DNA from: Cyclina sinensis
Taxonomy: Eukaryota; Mollusca; Bivalvia; Venerida; Veneridae
DNA length: 64,000 nucleotides
Direction of reading: 5' to 3'
Assembly: GCA_012932295.1 (NCBI GenBank)
Contig: JAAONU010000019.1
Location: 17,741,908-17,805,907 of the forward strand
Of the stretch, positions 49,601-58,086 are shown piece after piece. A model generated the notes under the pieces. The model was not told the origin of the DNA. It searched no databases and saw only the letters and a program-made list of their open reading frames with translations. A program made the position numbers and the translations under genes. The first letter of the stretch is position 1. Every line of letters starts with the position of its first letter.

Positions 49601-52600
49601 TGTTAAGATATTAGTAAGTGGAATCTTAATATCGCTTGACTCTTGCCTCAGAATTTGACAAAAGCAGAAGTTTTGTTCCTCTTAAAATATCAAAACCAGA
49701 AATGTGTTGATAAAATCATCCTAACAGTAAGAAACTAGGAGACTACATATATTGTACACTACGCCATAAAAGAGACGACAATAATTGGTTGCGATAAAAG
49801 AAACTACCGCCATAAAAGAGATTACGTATATTGTAAGCCATAAAGAAGACTACAGATATTGTATGCCATGCAAGAGGAATTTGTATGCTATAAAAGTGGT
49901 TACATATATTGAATGCCAAAAAAGAGACTAAAGATACTTTATGCCAAGCAAGAGGAACTTGTATACAAAACAGATAACAAATATTGTGTGCAATAAAGAG
50001 CCTACATATATTGTAAGCCATAAAGAAGACTGCAGATATTGTATGCCATGCAAGAGTATTTTGTTTGCTATAAAACTGGTTACATATATTGAATGCCAAA
50101 AAAGAGACTAAAGATACTGTATGCCAGGCAAGAGGAACTTGTATACCACAAAACAGACAACAGATATTGTGTGCAATAAAGAGACTACAGTTACTGTATG
50201 CAATAAAAAAATGACTACAGATATTGTATGCAATAGAGAGACTTCAGATATTACATGTCAAAAAGGAGACAACAGATATAGTTTGCAATAAAAGAGGCTA
50301 CATAAACAGCATGCCATAAAAAAGTCTACATATACTTTATATTATAAAAGAGGTAGCAGATATCGTATGCAAATCGTACAGGGTTTCATTCGGCTGTCAT
50401 TCGTTCAGCATCTCGTACAGAAAAGCATTAAATTTCAAAGCTCTAAGCGACATATTTAAAGTCAAAAGCAGAGAAATACAGCGTACTTAGTAAAATTAAG
50501 TCACCTTCCACATTAGGCAAACATTACGAACGGTTCTGCCTTCCGTACAATCCATGGCGTCCCAAAAATACCCTCCGGGTGTAACAAGTGGACTAGCGCT
50601 TGGTTCTGAAAATGTTATATCTGAACTTATTTAACTGTTCTAAGTGACCCTCAATTCATTTATACAATTTTCTACAAGGTATAGACTGAAACTTTGTAAT
50701 TAAGGAAAAGATTACTATTTACATATTATATCTCAGTTGAATCTCTTTCTATATCTTTCATATAATGTCATATGATTGCTAACTTCCCTTCCGAGTACTT
50801 CCTAGCCATTGTTATTCTAAGCATTTGAACAGTCAGATTATAATTTGCACTATTAAAACTAGAAATAGTCTTGCTCGTCTGTTCACGGTACCGCCCCAAT
50901 AAGAAAGATCAGGGTCAATATCTTCCTAAATAAGACGTTTCTGAAATATATTGAAATACTTACTTGCAGAAAAAGTCCTAGCACTGGCTGAACTGTTATC
51001 ACTGCAAAACCCACCTTCAACTGGTTTCCTACATACATTGAATACGTACTGTGTGTTGGGGTGCAGGTGACATAGCATGAATGTAGCAAATTTTTCATCA
51101 GTTTGTGGGAAACTCTTAATCTAGCACAGAGAGGAAATGAAAGCCGATTTGTTATTTCTGTTGAAATAAAAACATTTACCGGTTGTGGTAGAAATTTCGG
51201 CAACTTTTTAAACATGTCTTTATATGCCGTTTCGTTCTGCTTTAACTTATCGTTTTTTTTTTGTTTGGTCCCTCCCCAATCTTCTTCCAATAATGTATGG
51301 TTATTTAATTACACGACGATATTAGAAACTTTTGCTAAAACACTTTTACTTACAAAAAGATACTTCTCGTTTTTAGGGTTCATAAATATTCAGCCACTTT
51401 TTAAATAATTTGTTCTTTAAGGTAATAAATTGCAACTAAACAGAAAAAAATAAGAACATAGTCTTCTCGAATCGAAAACTCTTTTAGGTGATCCCTATCG
51501 TCTTTATGTCCAAGATCTAAAAAAATTCTAATCAATGAGTTTGCTCGTAGGACTGAGAACCACTTATTAAAAATGTGTCAAATTAGTGGATACCATATGT
51601 ATATGAGACGCTCTATCCGACATAAACCATTTTTCCTAGTTGAATATAATTTAAAAGCTCACCTGGCTTTTCTGTACACTTAATATGTGAATTATGTACT
51701 GCTGCAGAATCTCATGTCTTGTCCCAGAGTTTGAAAATCTTAGTCTTATACAGGTGCTGTTAACTGCAAGAGCTTGCAAGTTTGAAACGGGTGCCGGTTT
51801 TACTGCAGAAAACGTAGATATATGTCTTTTTTTCTCTTTGTCAAAATTTTACGATGATCGACATCGTTATTAAAAGTATATCATTCATCTGATGATAATT
51901 TAGGTATTTACGGAATAGATACTGTATGATACCAAATTAAAAGAAGATTTTTTATCAACATGGGCGCGATCGTCGTTTGCTATTAAGGTCGTCAATCAGC
52001 TAAGCAGGTCCTGTGAAAGATTATGTTTGTGACCCTACTACACTATCTTGTTGTAACATTATTTATTTATTTATCTATTTATTTATTTATCGTACTACAT
52101 TATCTAAACAGACGGTAAGTAAAAGCTTTAAAGATCTGAAATGTTTTAGCGACGTGTTCAAAAAGTTCCTCTTACATGATAAAAGGTTTTATTATATGAC
52201 CTATAAATAGACGCGATCCTATTGGTTCAAAGCGCAGTCGGCGACCAACAATATATCGTTATATTCCTGCATTCTGGGTTTTCCCATGCTATATTTTAGG
52301 TCTAAATATAGATCGCTGTTGATACTCGTAGTAGTGCTGTCTGGTGCCCGGCACTCAGTTAACAAAATTACTCTAATGCCGGAAATAAACAAAATACATC
52401 CGGGCACTTAGACTTTTTCTAAGAAATGGCGTCTGGTGTGTGTCTTTTTTTTTTTTTTTGATGTTATATTGGATTTCAAAATCACCTGTCAGAATTCTGA
52501 GTATTATTGTAATGTGAGAATGAGTATAAAAAGTCCTACAAAAACATTAACACATTGTAATGAATGTAAAATCAGTCTGGAAGAAAACTTAGTAGAAACA

Positions 52601-53222
52601 ATTGTATGTTGTCATATAATAAAACAGTTATTGACTAGTGTGCCATAGAATATGATGTGAATATCACATCATATTCAATGGCAAACTAATCAATAATTGT
52701 ATAATATTACAAACCTATTTTAGACGTGTCAATATCGAAGAAAGACGTGACGCTTTTTCCACACAGACTTTTTAAGGTAAGCATAAAAGTAAGTTTTTTC
52801 ATCGAGAAGTCACCATCAGTTTGAATACTTTTCCAGACACAGCCTCCTGCCTGAGCATCTAGGTTAGTGCAATTCTGCCAATCTGTCCATCTCTTGTCTC
52901 TCCTGAAATATTGAAATATGTGATATCATCTGTTTTTTCCAAAACGAATATCAAATTAAGGGATTTTATTATTATAATTATTTTTATCATTATGATTATT
53001 ATTACCGTATATGTAAAGCTTAGCTCATTATAATTCAGCACCGTTTGTAAGCCTTATAAAGGTTAAAGGTAATCAACACTGCAATGACATTTTGTTGGTT
53101 TATTCTCTAAAAACTGAAAAATTAGCGTTTATGTAAAGAACGTTGTTACATTGTTTGTTCAAAACGCTTTCCAAAGGGGAACACTAGGTAGGTGTTTTGG
53201 ATTTTTAATTCACACAGCAGCG

Positions 53223-53271
<49 letters not shown>

Positions 53272-56200
53272 GACTAATGAGAAATGAGACATTGACATCA
53301 GGATATATTGTTTCAATATCATTCATGAAGGGGAAATATTGTTTCAGTATCATTCATGAAGGGGTAATATTGTTTCAGTATCATTCATGAAGGGGTAATA
53401 TTGTTTCAGTATCATTCATGAAGGGGTAATATTGATTCGGTATCATTCATGAAGGAAATGGGAAATGCCTCTGTATACAAGTCTAGTATTAGATCTTAAA
53501 ATCTACCACGTTAATTGAATAGTGTTTGTTTTGTTTAGACAAATTTCAACATCTACATAATTCTTATAATTGTAGTAAATTAATGTTATTTGATAAGTTC
53601 ATTCTTATACATCGGTTTACACGTTACAAGTCTGAATATGTTCACTATAAGCTAGAAATTATATTTTGCTGTTCAATGAACAGCACTTTAAAGAACCTTG
53701 ACCATACTGGTTCTAACTGATGTTGGCTTGGCATCCAGCGAAGAGCGCGATCACCTGTACTCATGTAAATGGCAGATGTGTCAGTAACGACTTATTTATT
53801 TTAGCATTTAAGTGGTTTAACTGCTGATTACCATTGTAAAACAACATCAGATAGAAACTTGTAGTCTTGTCCATAAGTCCAGTTGCATCTCATTGTCTCC
53901 ATATTGAACACAATGCAGTAAAAGTCTTTAACTTTCTCCGGCATGGCTGAAATATTTCAAAACATATATTTGTATCATTTATATATTTTTAGTTCGTTGT
54001 ATATGCTGTCAGATGATATTATGGACGGGAGGGGAGATGGGGTGGCGGAATGGGGAGAAGCAGATACGGAACAGGACAGAGAAAAAATTAGTGAGGGTAG
54101 GACGGGGAAGGAACAAGAGGGACAGGCGCAGGCGAACAGAACTGGGGAAGGAAGCAGGGCCGGGGCTTCAGCAACAACTAAATCGCCATTTCTAAGTTTA
54201 TATTACTAACTGCGACAACAATATAAAGACATGTCTTAATCATCTAATCTACTCCAGCTCTCTGCCTCTTCTGCAAGAAATCTCTGGGGAGTTACTGAAT
54301 ATCGATAAAATTATAGCAGAAATCAAGCAACCAATCACTAGTAAGGAGGCGTTCCAATACTGCTAAAATTTATCAATGTATCTGCTAGAGTATGAAAACA
54401 CTAATAATATAATAATAATAACTTTAATTGTAATGTTAGAGCCATATTGCTACAGATTCGCCCCACACTTAAGACATTATTTTAGTAAAAGAATATCATG
54501 CTGTTAAAAGTTCGCTAATACTAAACGTCTTTACACTAGATAACATTGTATTGTCACTTTCATTCGTTCCCTCGAAGATCTGTCTATCTAAATATAAACA
54601 CGCAATTAATCAAGATAGTTTTCTTTACACAAGTCAGCTAAAGAATAATGAGCCATAAGATTAATCATAGAAACGCATGATATCAGGAAAATTCTGCCAC
54701 CATATTTCCAAAGTCGAGTTGAGGAACCAATAAGTAAATACTTCATTGTTCGTTACGGTGTTTGTTGCCGACGGAATTAAGTTTGTCACAAATTGGTTTT
54801 CTTCCGCAATTGTTCAGGGGAATTGGATTTTATGATTAAAGTTGTTCTACAAGAGGCAGGATATGAAATAATGTGTCACAAGAATCCAGATAATTTATCA
54901 TATAAAGTACGCTATTCCCCCTTCACAGAACATTGATAATAGCGTATAAAATGTCAAGAGTTTCCTGATAACTAATCACATAAAGTAGGCTATTTTTTTT
55001 CCAAAGAACATTGACAACAGCGTTACATCCACTTTATAATTAGCCTCTAAATTCCACGTAATTTATACGTTATAGTTTCAATGACATTATATACACACAA
55101 CACAGTTACTTATTCTTGAAAACTCGTAACTTCGGTGACATTGTCTTCAGCTTAACTTGGGAAGGTCATTTTCAGCAAAGTACCTAAGGTATCTTTTGAC
55201 GGCATAGGGGGATCTGGACTCCTGGACGAACGTGGTGTAGCCTATGGTGGCGATAGCAAAAGCTTGTCAAAGGTTTTTGGGTCGGTGCGCATAACTCGCA
55301 TTTTTAAATAGTCAAAAGCCAAACCGTCAATAAAATAACCGATTAACTGTTTTTGTACAATATCCTGAGGCTGCACTTCGAAACAGTCCTCACTCTGATC
55401 TATGAGTCTTTCGAGATAGACTTGAATAAATTCCCAAGGTTTTTTCTTTACCCAGCGCAATAGTAGTATTGCATGTTGCGGGTCAATTATTTCTGCAAAC
55501 CTAACCTTTAGTTCTTTCTTTATTTCTTCCCATGATTGATCTGGATGTGCCTCAAGGTGACGCTTAAGGAAATTACTAACGGGGCCCTTTGCTGATTGAT
55601 AAGCAATTTATTTAATACTGCCTCGGTCTAAACCAATAAGCATGGCGTTTTTCTCCACGCTCTTTATCCAGTCTTTGAAGGTTTTATTATCACCTTCAAA
55701 GTAGGGGACAACCCTAGCAACCCCCTGAGCTCCTACAGTGGTGGATAAGCCAGAGATCTGCTGCCCCATCTGCCTAAATTAATCTGCCGTTTCTTCCCGT
55801 TCAGCCATAGCTATTTGGAAAAGTACTAAAAGTTACTCATCACATGTAAAAAGCTTCCTGGAAGTTTTCGAGGTCTTGGATGGCTTTTTCCCGGAACAAA
55901 ACTTTTTCTAATGTAACGTCAGTGTGGAACCACAATGTTTTATCATTGTCACTTATATCCAATATTTGATATACATTTAAAAACGAATTTATTCTCCACA
56001 ATATTTTCGAAATCCTGGTCACGGCACCATGTAGCAGCCTGGGTTGCAGCAACAACTAAATCGCCATTTCTAAGTTTATTTTACTAACTGCGACAACAAT
56101 ATTAAGACATGTTTTTTATCATCTAATCTACTCCAGCTCTCTGCCTCTTCTGCAAGAAATCTCTGGGGAGATACTGAATATCGATCAAATTATAGCAGAA

Positions 56201-57414
56201 ATCAAGTGACCAATCACTAGTAAGGAGGCGTTCCAATACTGCTGAAATTTATCAATGTATCTGCTAGAGTATGAAACACTAATATAATAATAATAATAAT
56301 TTTAAATGTAATGTTAGAGCCATATTTTTACTGGAAGTGGAAATGGCGGAGCAGAACGGGACGGGGAAGAAAGACTAGGGGAGGCCAGAGTGAAACGGAG
56401 AGAAACGGCGAAAGGTTGAGGGGACAATAAAGAGGTACGAGAGGGCAGGGCATAGCAGGTACGTGAAGGGGTTCGAAGGGGCAATGATACGTTTTATTGA
56501 AAATCGATAGGAAGGTAACATACAATTAATTAAGCACTTTAAATAGTATTTGGTAACGTTATTGCTAAAATACAAGGTAAAAATTAAAATTATCAAGCAA
56601 CCGATAAATTCTAATTGTCGAAACACGTAAGCTACTAGCAGTATATACTCATAATACGTATTATCATTTAAATGGAAGATTTTCTTTTTCAACAAAAATA
56701 AGTAAATCCACCTACGATATACCAGTAGGAGAAATTTCTTAGTCTGCATCAATGACGTAGAGTATCGTTTCCCATAGAAACATTTTAGATAATGGTAACC
56801 AATACGCTGGCCCACGTGGTATTCAAACTGAGACACGGTATCATTGACAACATCAACTTCTCTTTCATCAATTTGTATCACATGTCGATTATTAAGAACT
56901 ACAAAACCAATTGTGGCATTCGGAATTAACTGCTCCGGTGGGTTAAGCACAGAACAGGTAAATTTGACTGTCTGGCCAGGGCAGGCCTTAACATCTCCGG
57001 AAGTTAAAGAAAGTTGATATTTAACGTCCGACTCTGTGACTGAAAATGAAGGAAACTATAATGAAAATAATGTAATATTATGGACAAAGATGACCCGGGA
57101 GTTAGTTTCGAGTTCGGTCTCCTGCCCCTGTACAAATACTAGTAGAAGATGTTTAAGGTCCTGTGTATCCATGATTAATACTGCTCATGAAAAAATACTA
57201 GGAATGTCTCTTGAATTGGGATAAGTTCTGATTCTATAACTATTCCCCACGACTTAAAAATTACTCAACTGTTCAGGGGGCGTCAGGATACCAACGTTAA
57301 GTAAATTCAAATGATAACAGAGAAGAAAAGGCTAAGAAAATTAACCTGCTAACCTGATAAACTGGTGACGCCAACCAACAGTGATAATATTACGATGCTC
57401 GCGTGTGACGTCAT
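34109..57414 (-). CDS. gp130/Domeless-like class I cytokine receptor (fifteen exons, 885 aa)
   Basis: Exons in order: 57354-57414, 56716-57039, 53832-53946, 52715-52902, 51663-51802, 50964-51120, 50505-50605, 49383-49599, 48766-48953, 48357-48498, 45839-45997, 37457-37606, 36974-37049, 35639-35719, 34109-34667. They total 2658 nt and every junction is phase-compatible. Residues 1-20 are a signal peptide; 21-128 Ig-like D1; 129-229 D2 with the class I pattern CIVFNMETMRCNW and C..CVW; 230-329 D3, joined by IVKPAPVSNL as in gp130; 330-434, 435-544 and 545-647 three FN3 domains; 648-672 one TM helix; then a ~210-residue tail. Each FN3 domain spans two exons, as in vertebrate receptor genes. Size and order match gp130 (IL6ST). 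It should bind a cytokine and signal by JAK/STAT. WSXWS is degenerate (CSDNS) and the tail has YNLQ (YxxQ type) and YIKV. Confidence 0.88.
35639..35719 (-). CDS. Receptor exon 14: juxtamembrane segment (JAK-binding box 1 region)
   Basis: atttcag|aaacac to attt|gtaagt, phase 2-2. Reads NTRNKLKQYKENASIKIP then TGSDVSQD. The basic stretch and IKIP lie where box 1 is expected, but there is no full PxP motif. Confidence 0.8.
35880..36700. mobile_element. Large foldback element in receptor intron 13
   Basis: The left arm (about 35925-36035, with cttgctggaagttacaa and caatgtagcgtaatg) is repeated inverted at 36535-36670 (ttgtaacttccagcaag, cattacgctacattg). The middle is unique, and no coding region is seen. 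Confidence 0.75.
36974..37049 (-). CDS. Receptor exon 13: transmembrane helix
   Basis: attgcag|gtattc to gcag|gtatta, phase 1 in, phase 2 out. Encodes IPVAVIIIVVMSFIGILI then TVLICCR, a single-pass helix with a stop-transfer Arg. Confidence 0.92.
37457..37606 (-). CDS. Receptor exon 12: FN3 domain D6, second half
   Basis: atggcag|atgaaa to aaca|gtacat, phase 1-1. Reads IVLRDLKKDSTYAVTVRG and ADNQQIGPKTKP, FN3 E-G strands, just before the membrane. Confidence 0.92.
37623..37860. repeat. 48-bp minisatellite (5 units) abutting receptor exon 12
   Basis: ccattaaagaggcaaactct recurs at 37630, 37678, 37725, 37773 and 37821, spacing 47-48 bp. 48 bp is 16 codons, and on the - strand the last units read in the same frame as exon 12 (..VCLFNGF..). 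Confidence 0.9.
40884..41034 (+). repeat. 40-bp minisatellite, first block
   Basis: Units of tagaaactgcccaacacctg plus tatttctctattcataaata. About four copies before the tandem-core element insertion. Confidence 0.9.
41035..41816 (+). mobile_element. Tandem-core element, ~168-bp units, copy 2, inserted in the 40-bp array
   Basis: Begins actagaactgtgtccaaagg and ends actttgtgggggcataaaaa, the same ends as 27883-29421. About three core units separated by 166-169 bp, then (ggac)n-like sequence. The 40-bp array continues on both sides. Confidence 0.8.
41817..41892 (+). repeat. 40-bp minisatellite, second block
   Basis: Two units of the same 40-bp repeat, caught between the two nested insertions. 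Confidence 0.85.
41893..43480 (+). mobile_element. Tc1/mariner transposon, inactive, inserted at a TA in the 40-bp array
   Basis: Terminal inverted repeats: left cactcaacaaaaaaagaaacc, right (reverse complement) tactcaacaaaaaagaaacc. The TA target is present at both borders. The transposase is encoded on the + strand but broken: helix-turn-helix DNA-binding part at 42167-42453 (SEAERNKSIGMLQGG, HPRSGRPRVS), first catalytic Asp near 42625 (FSDESRFNLS), then GVMVWGG, the second at DNARPHTARIT near 42900, and SIEHKFIWDELGR near 43000. Frame changes after 42450, a stop at 42969 and a run of ten G near 42766 disable it. Confidence 0.9.
42167..43199 (+). pseudogene. Tc1-type transposase pseudogene
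   Basis: DDE/D-family transposase in pieces: 42167-42457 (paired-type HTH), ~42590-42660 in another frame, 42696-42971, and 42978-43199 ending RARGAHIRY. The usual ..SPDLNPIEH..WDELGR appears as TPDMNSIEH..WDELGR. Confidence 0.85.
43481..44095 (+). repeat. 40-bp minisatellite, main block (about 15 units)
   Basis: agaaactgcccaacacctgt then atttctctattcataaata repeats with few changes, mostly cacccttatt and tcatacatat variants. The last unit runs into retroelement sequence (ctgtccatttgggaaaacgc). Confidence 0.95.
44400..44940 (+). repeat. Low-complexity AGC/AAA-rich repeat
   Basis: Variations of aaaaccagcagcaaatgtagc, ending with three units of aatcaatagcaaatgcaaaa plus caacagcagcaaatgtagca. 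Open frames on the - strand (rich in Phe, Ala, Leu) are by-products. Confidence 0.8.
45839..45997 (-). CDS. Receptor exon 11: FN3 domain D6, first half
   Basis: attcaag|ctccaa to caaa|gtaagt, phase 1-1. Reads PTRVPKNVHVEPSTD, SLLVTWDKL and YIVSYLVEYC, classic FN3 A-C strands. Confidence 0.92.
46226..47420 (+). mobile_element. Tandem-core element, 146-bp units, with duplicated tail
   Basis: Head hairpin gagctccgcaaggcggagc (46230-46248). Units with tcaagtcaatagctttgata start at about 46306, 46461, 46602, 46748, 46894 and 47040, mostly 146 bp apart. The tail (gacgccgcccgtccgcccgc, then cgtcttcgacgggcgtataa) occurs twice, at 47090-47163 and 47350-47416, so the 3' part was duplicated. It lies in receptor intron 10. 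Confidence 0.8.
48357..48498 (-). CDS. Receptor exon 10: FN3 domain D5, second half
   Basis: ctttag|aaaaac to agca|gtaagg, phase 0 in, phase 1 out. Reads SPIEWKLSNKTEVILKL and GVQWQTCVYTKDS. Confidence 0.8.
48766..48953 (-). CDS. Receptor exon 9: FN3 domain D5, first half
   Basis: aacaacag|acaagt to tgat|gtaagt, phase 1 in, phase 0 out. Reads KPKFIVEMSSTRNGTALVHI and ends in VFWCRKDINNCD. The acceptor was chosen by phase. Confidence 0.8.
49383..49599 (-). CDS. Receptor exon 8: FN3 domain D4, second half
   Basis: taacag|cctatt to tcgg|gtaaat, phase 0 in, phase 1 out. Begins PIPESDRNSETVIVHV and contains DTNYTAYIKARNEIG, an FN3 F-strand motif. Confidence 0.9.
49740..50375. repeat. Degenerate ~30-bp tandem repeat in receptor intron 7
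   Basis: Many variants of gagactacagatattgtatg plus ccataaaa. The long - strand open frame (49743-50099) is produced by this repeat. Confidence 0.75.
50505..50605 (-). CDS. Receptor exon 7: FN3 domain D4, first half
   Basis: ttttcag|aaccaa to gaag|gtgact, phase 1 in, phase 0 out. Reads PSASPLVTPGGYFWD and VCLMWK. Confidence 0.85.
50964..51120 (-). CDS. Receptor exon 6: D3, second half, WSXWS position
   Basis: gtgctag|attaag to gcaa|gtaagt, phase 0 in, phase 1 out. LHPNTQYVFNVCRKP is the F strand, and GGFCSDNSSAS sits where WSXWS is expected. Confidence 0.9.
51663..51802 (-). CDS. Receptor exon 5: D3, first half
   Basis: ctgcag|taaaac to ccag|gtgagc, phase 1 in, phase 0 out. KPAPVSNLQALAVNSTCIRL is the proline-rich hinge and first strands of the D3 FN3 domain. 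Confidence 0.9.
52065..52092 (+). repeat. (TTTA)n microsatellite
   Basis: atttatttatttatctattt then atttatttatc, in receptor intron 4. Confidence 0.85.
52715..52902 (-). CDS. Receptor exon 4: D2, second half
   Basis: tttcag|gagaga to atag|gtttgt, phase 2 in, phase 1 out. RWTDWQNC and GGCVW supply the second conserved Cys pair; ends FFDIDTSKI leading into the D2-D3 hinge. Confidence 0.9.
53225..53269 (+). repeat. (TC)n microsatellite
   Basis: Uninterrupted tc repeats, over 20 units, in receptor intron 3. Confidence 0.95.
53300..53460 (+). repeat. 30-bp minisatellite, five units
   Basis: tattgtttcagtatcattca then tgaaggggtaa, spacing 30 bp (attcatgaag at 53321, 53351, 53381, 53411, 53442). 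Confidence 0.9.
53832..53946 (-). CDS. Receptor exon 3: D2, first half
   Basis: atttcag|ccatgc to aatg|gtaatc, phase 1 in, phase 2 out. CIVFNMETMRCNW is the C-x9-C-x-W hallmark of class I cytokine receptors. Confidence 0.92.
54025..54165 (+). repeat. G-rich purine tract
   Basis: gggaggggagatggggtggc then ggaatgggg and similar blocks. A similar G-rich tract continues beyond the LTR element (56333-56490), so the element seems to have inserted into one purine-rich region. Several GGG runs could form G-quadruplexes. Confidence 0.6.
54167..54454 (-). repeat. 3' LTR
   Basis: Shares with the other LTR aatctactccagctctctgc and gagagtatgaaa-like sequence. Begins tgtagcaatatggc on the - strand. Confidence 0.8.
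55206..55812 (-). pseudogene. Retroelement gag-like pseudogene
   Basis: Starts MAEREETAD and reads to LLLSPP with two stops (after TAD and after RGSIK). It resembles the capsid part of Ty3/gypsy-type gag proteins (FEGDNKTFKDWI; FLKRHLEAHPDQSWEEIKKE). No zinc knuckle is seen. Confidence 0.65.
56045..56332 (-). repeat. 5' LTR
   Basis: Ends gttgttgctgca on the - strand, followed by the primer-binding-like tggtgccgtgaccagga. Confidence 0.8.
56716..57039 (-). CDS. Receptor exon 2: Ig-like domain D1
   Basis: attttcag|tcacag to tatc|gtaggt, phase 1-1. Cys-containing strands VKACPGQTVKFTC and HYLKCFYG give an Ig-like fold as at the N-terminus of gp130. Joining to exon 3 gives FLLLVYPMPEKVKDFYC, like gp130's ..PPEKPKNLSC. 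Confidence 0.85.
57354..57414 (-). CDS. Receptor exon 1: start codon and signal peptide
   Basis: ATG at 57414 on the - strand: MTSHASIVILSLLVGVTSLS, donor tcag|gttagc, phase 1. A 30-bp tandem duplication supplies a second in-frame ATG at 57444 that would add ten residues. The shorter form has the better signal peptide. Confidence 0.8.
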
Positions 57415-57464
57415 GTCAAATATTCGTAAAACGTGTGACGTCATGTCAAATATTCGTAAACAAT
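57405..57464. promoter_or_regulatory. Two perfect CRE palindromes in a 30-bp tandem duplication over the receptor start codon
   Basis: tgacgtca occurs at 57406-57413 and 57436-57443, each overlapping an ATG on the - strand, inside two copies of gtgtgacgtcatgtcaaata then ttcgtaaa. CREB/ATF or AP-1-type factors bind this octamer. Whether it acts as a promoter is inference; a possible splice acceptor (ttttttttcag) just upstream could make this region an internal exon. Confidence 0.5.
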
Positions 57465-57767
57465 AGCTCGACCCACTCTGAAAAAAAATAAGGCCATCAT
57501 GGCAATGGATCGTTCACCTGTGTAGTTTTGCTGTGGGTCTGCTGTTGAGCAAACATAGGTTCAAAAAGGATTTTTGTAATTTCGCCAAAGAGAAACAATT
57601 TGAACAAATTTGGTAGAGATCCACAATACGACATTAATACATCTAAGGTTTAAGGGATAAAATTTCAGAGAAGAAGAGTTTCAAAGTTTTTCCTGTACAA
57701 TTTTAAGTAAAAGAAGTGACCACCCTCCCCAGGCGAGATCAATTTTGAACAATCGTTATAGTATGGT
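57415..57767. other. 5' flank of the receptor gene
   Basis: Includes the CRE duplication. No TATA box is obvious. The - strand ttttttttcag|agtggg near 57477 could be a 3' splice site for a 5' UTR exon. Confidence 0.4.
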
Positions 57768-58038
57768 GACTGATTTACGCCATGTCGTATTTTCGCTTTT
57801 TCGCCACGAAAATGCGAAAAAACACAAAGATACGACAAAATTAAACTCTGTGGTATTTTCGTGTTTTAGCATTGCCGCATTTTCAAGGCGAAAATGCGAA
57901 AGTACGACAAAAGAAGGGCAACAATACAACACATTAAATGTGTCGTGTTTTCGCATTTCATCTGTCATGTCTTTGCTTATTCGTTGCGAAAATGCGAAAA
58001 CACGAAGATACGACAAAGTCAAACTTTATCATCCTTTC

Positions 58039-58086
<48 letters not shown>

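Larger units (their letters stand above)
54167..56332 (-). mobile_element. Short LTR retroelement with gag-like remnant, in receptor intron 2
   Basis: Two direct repeats of ~288 bp at 54167-54454 and 56045-56332 are LTRs, about 95% identical by eye. On the - strand they run tgtagcaatatggctctaac to gttgttgctgca. Just inside the 5' LTR is tggtgccgtgaccagga, a likely primer-binding region. The interior holds a gag-like frame (55206-55812 on the - strand: VPYFEGDNKTFKDWIKS, then PWEFIQVYLERLIDQSE) with two internal stops. No protease, RT or integrase fits in the ~1.6-kb interior, so it is non-autonomous. Confidence 0.8.

Noticed and set aside
49743..50099. 118-codon - strand frame
   Set aside because: Comes from a ~30-bp tandem repeat within a receptor intron; it lies between two phase-matched exons.
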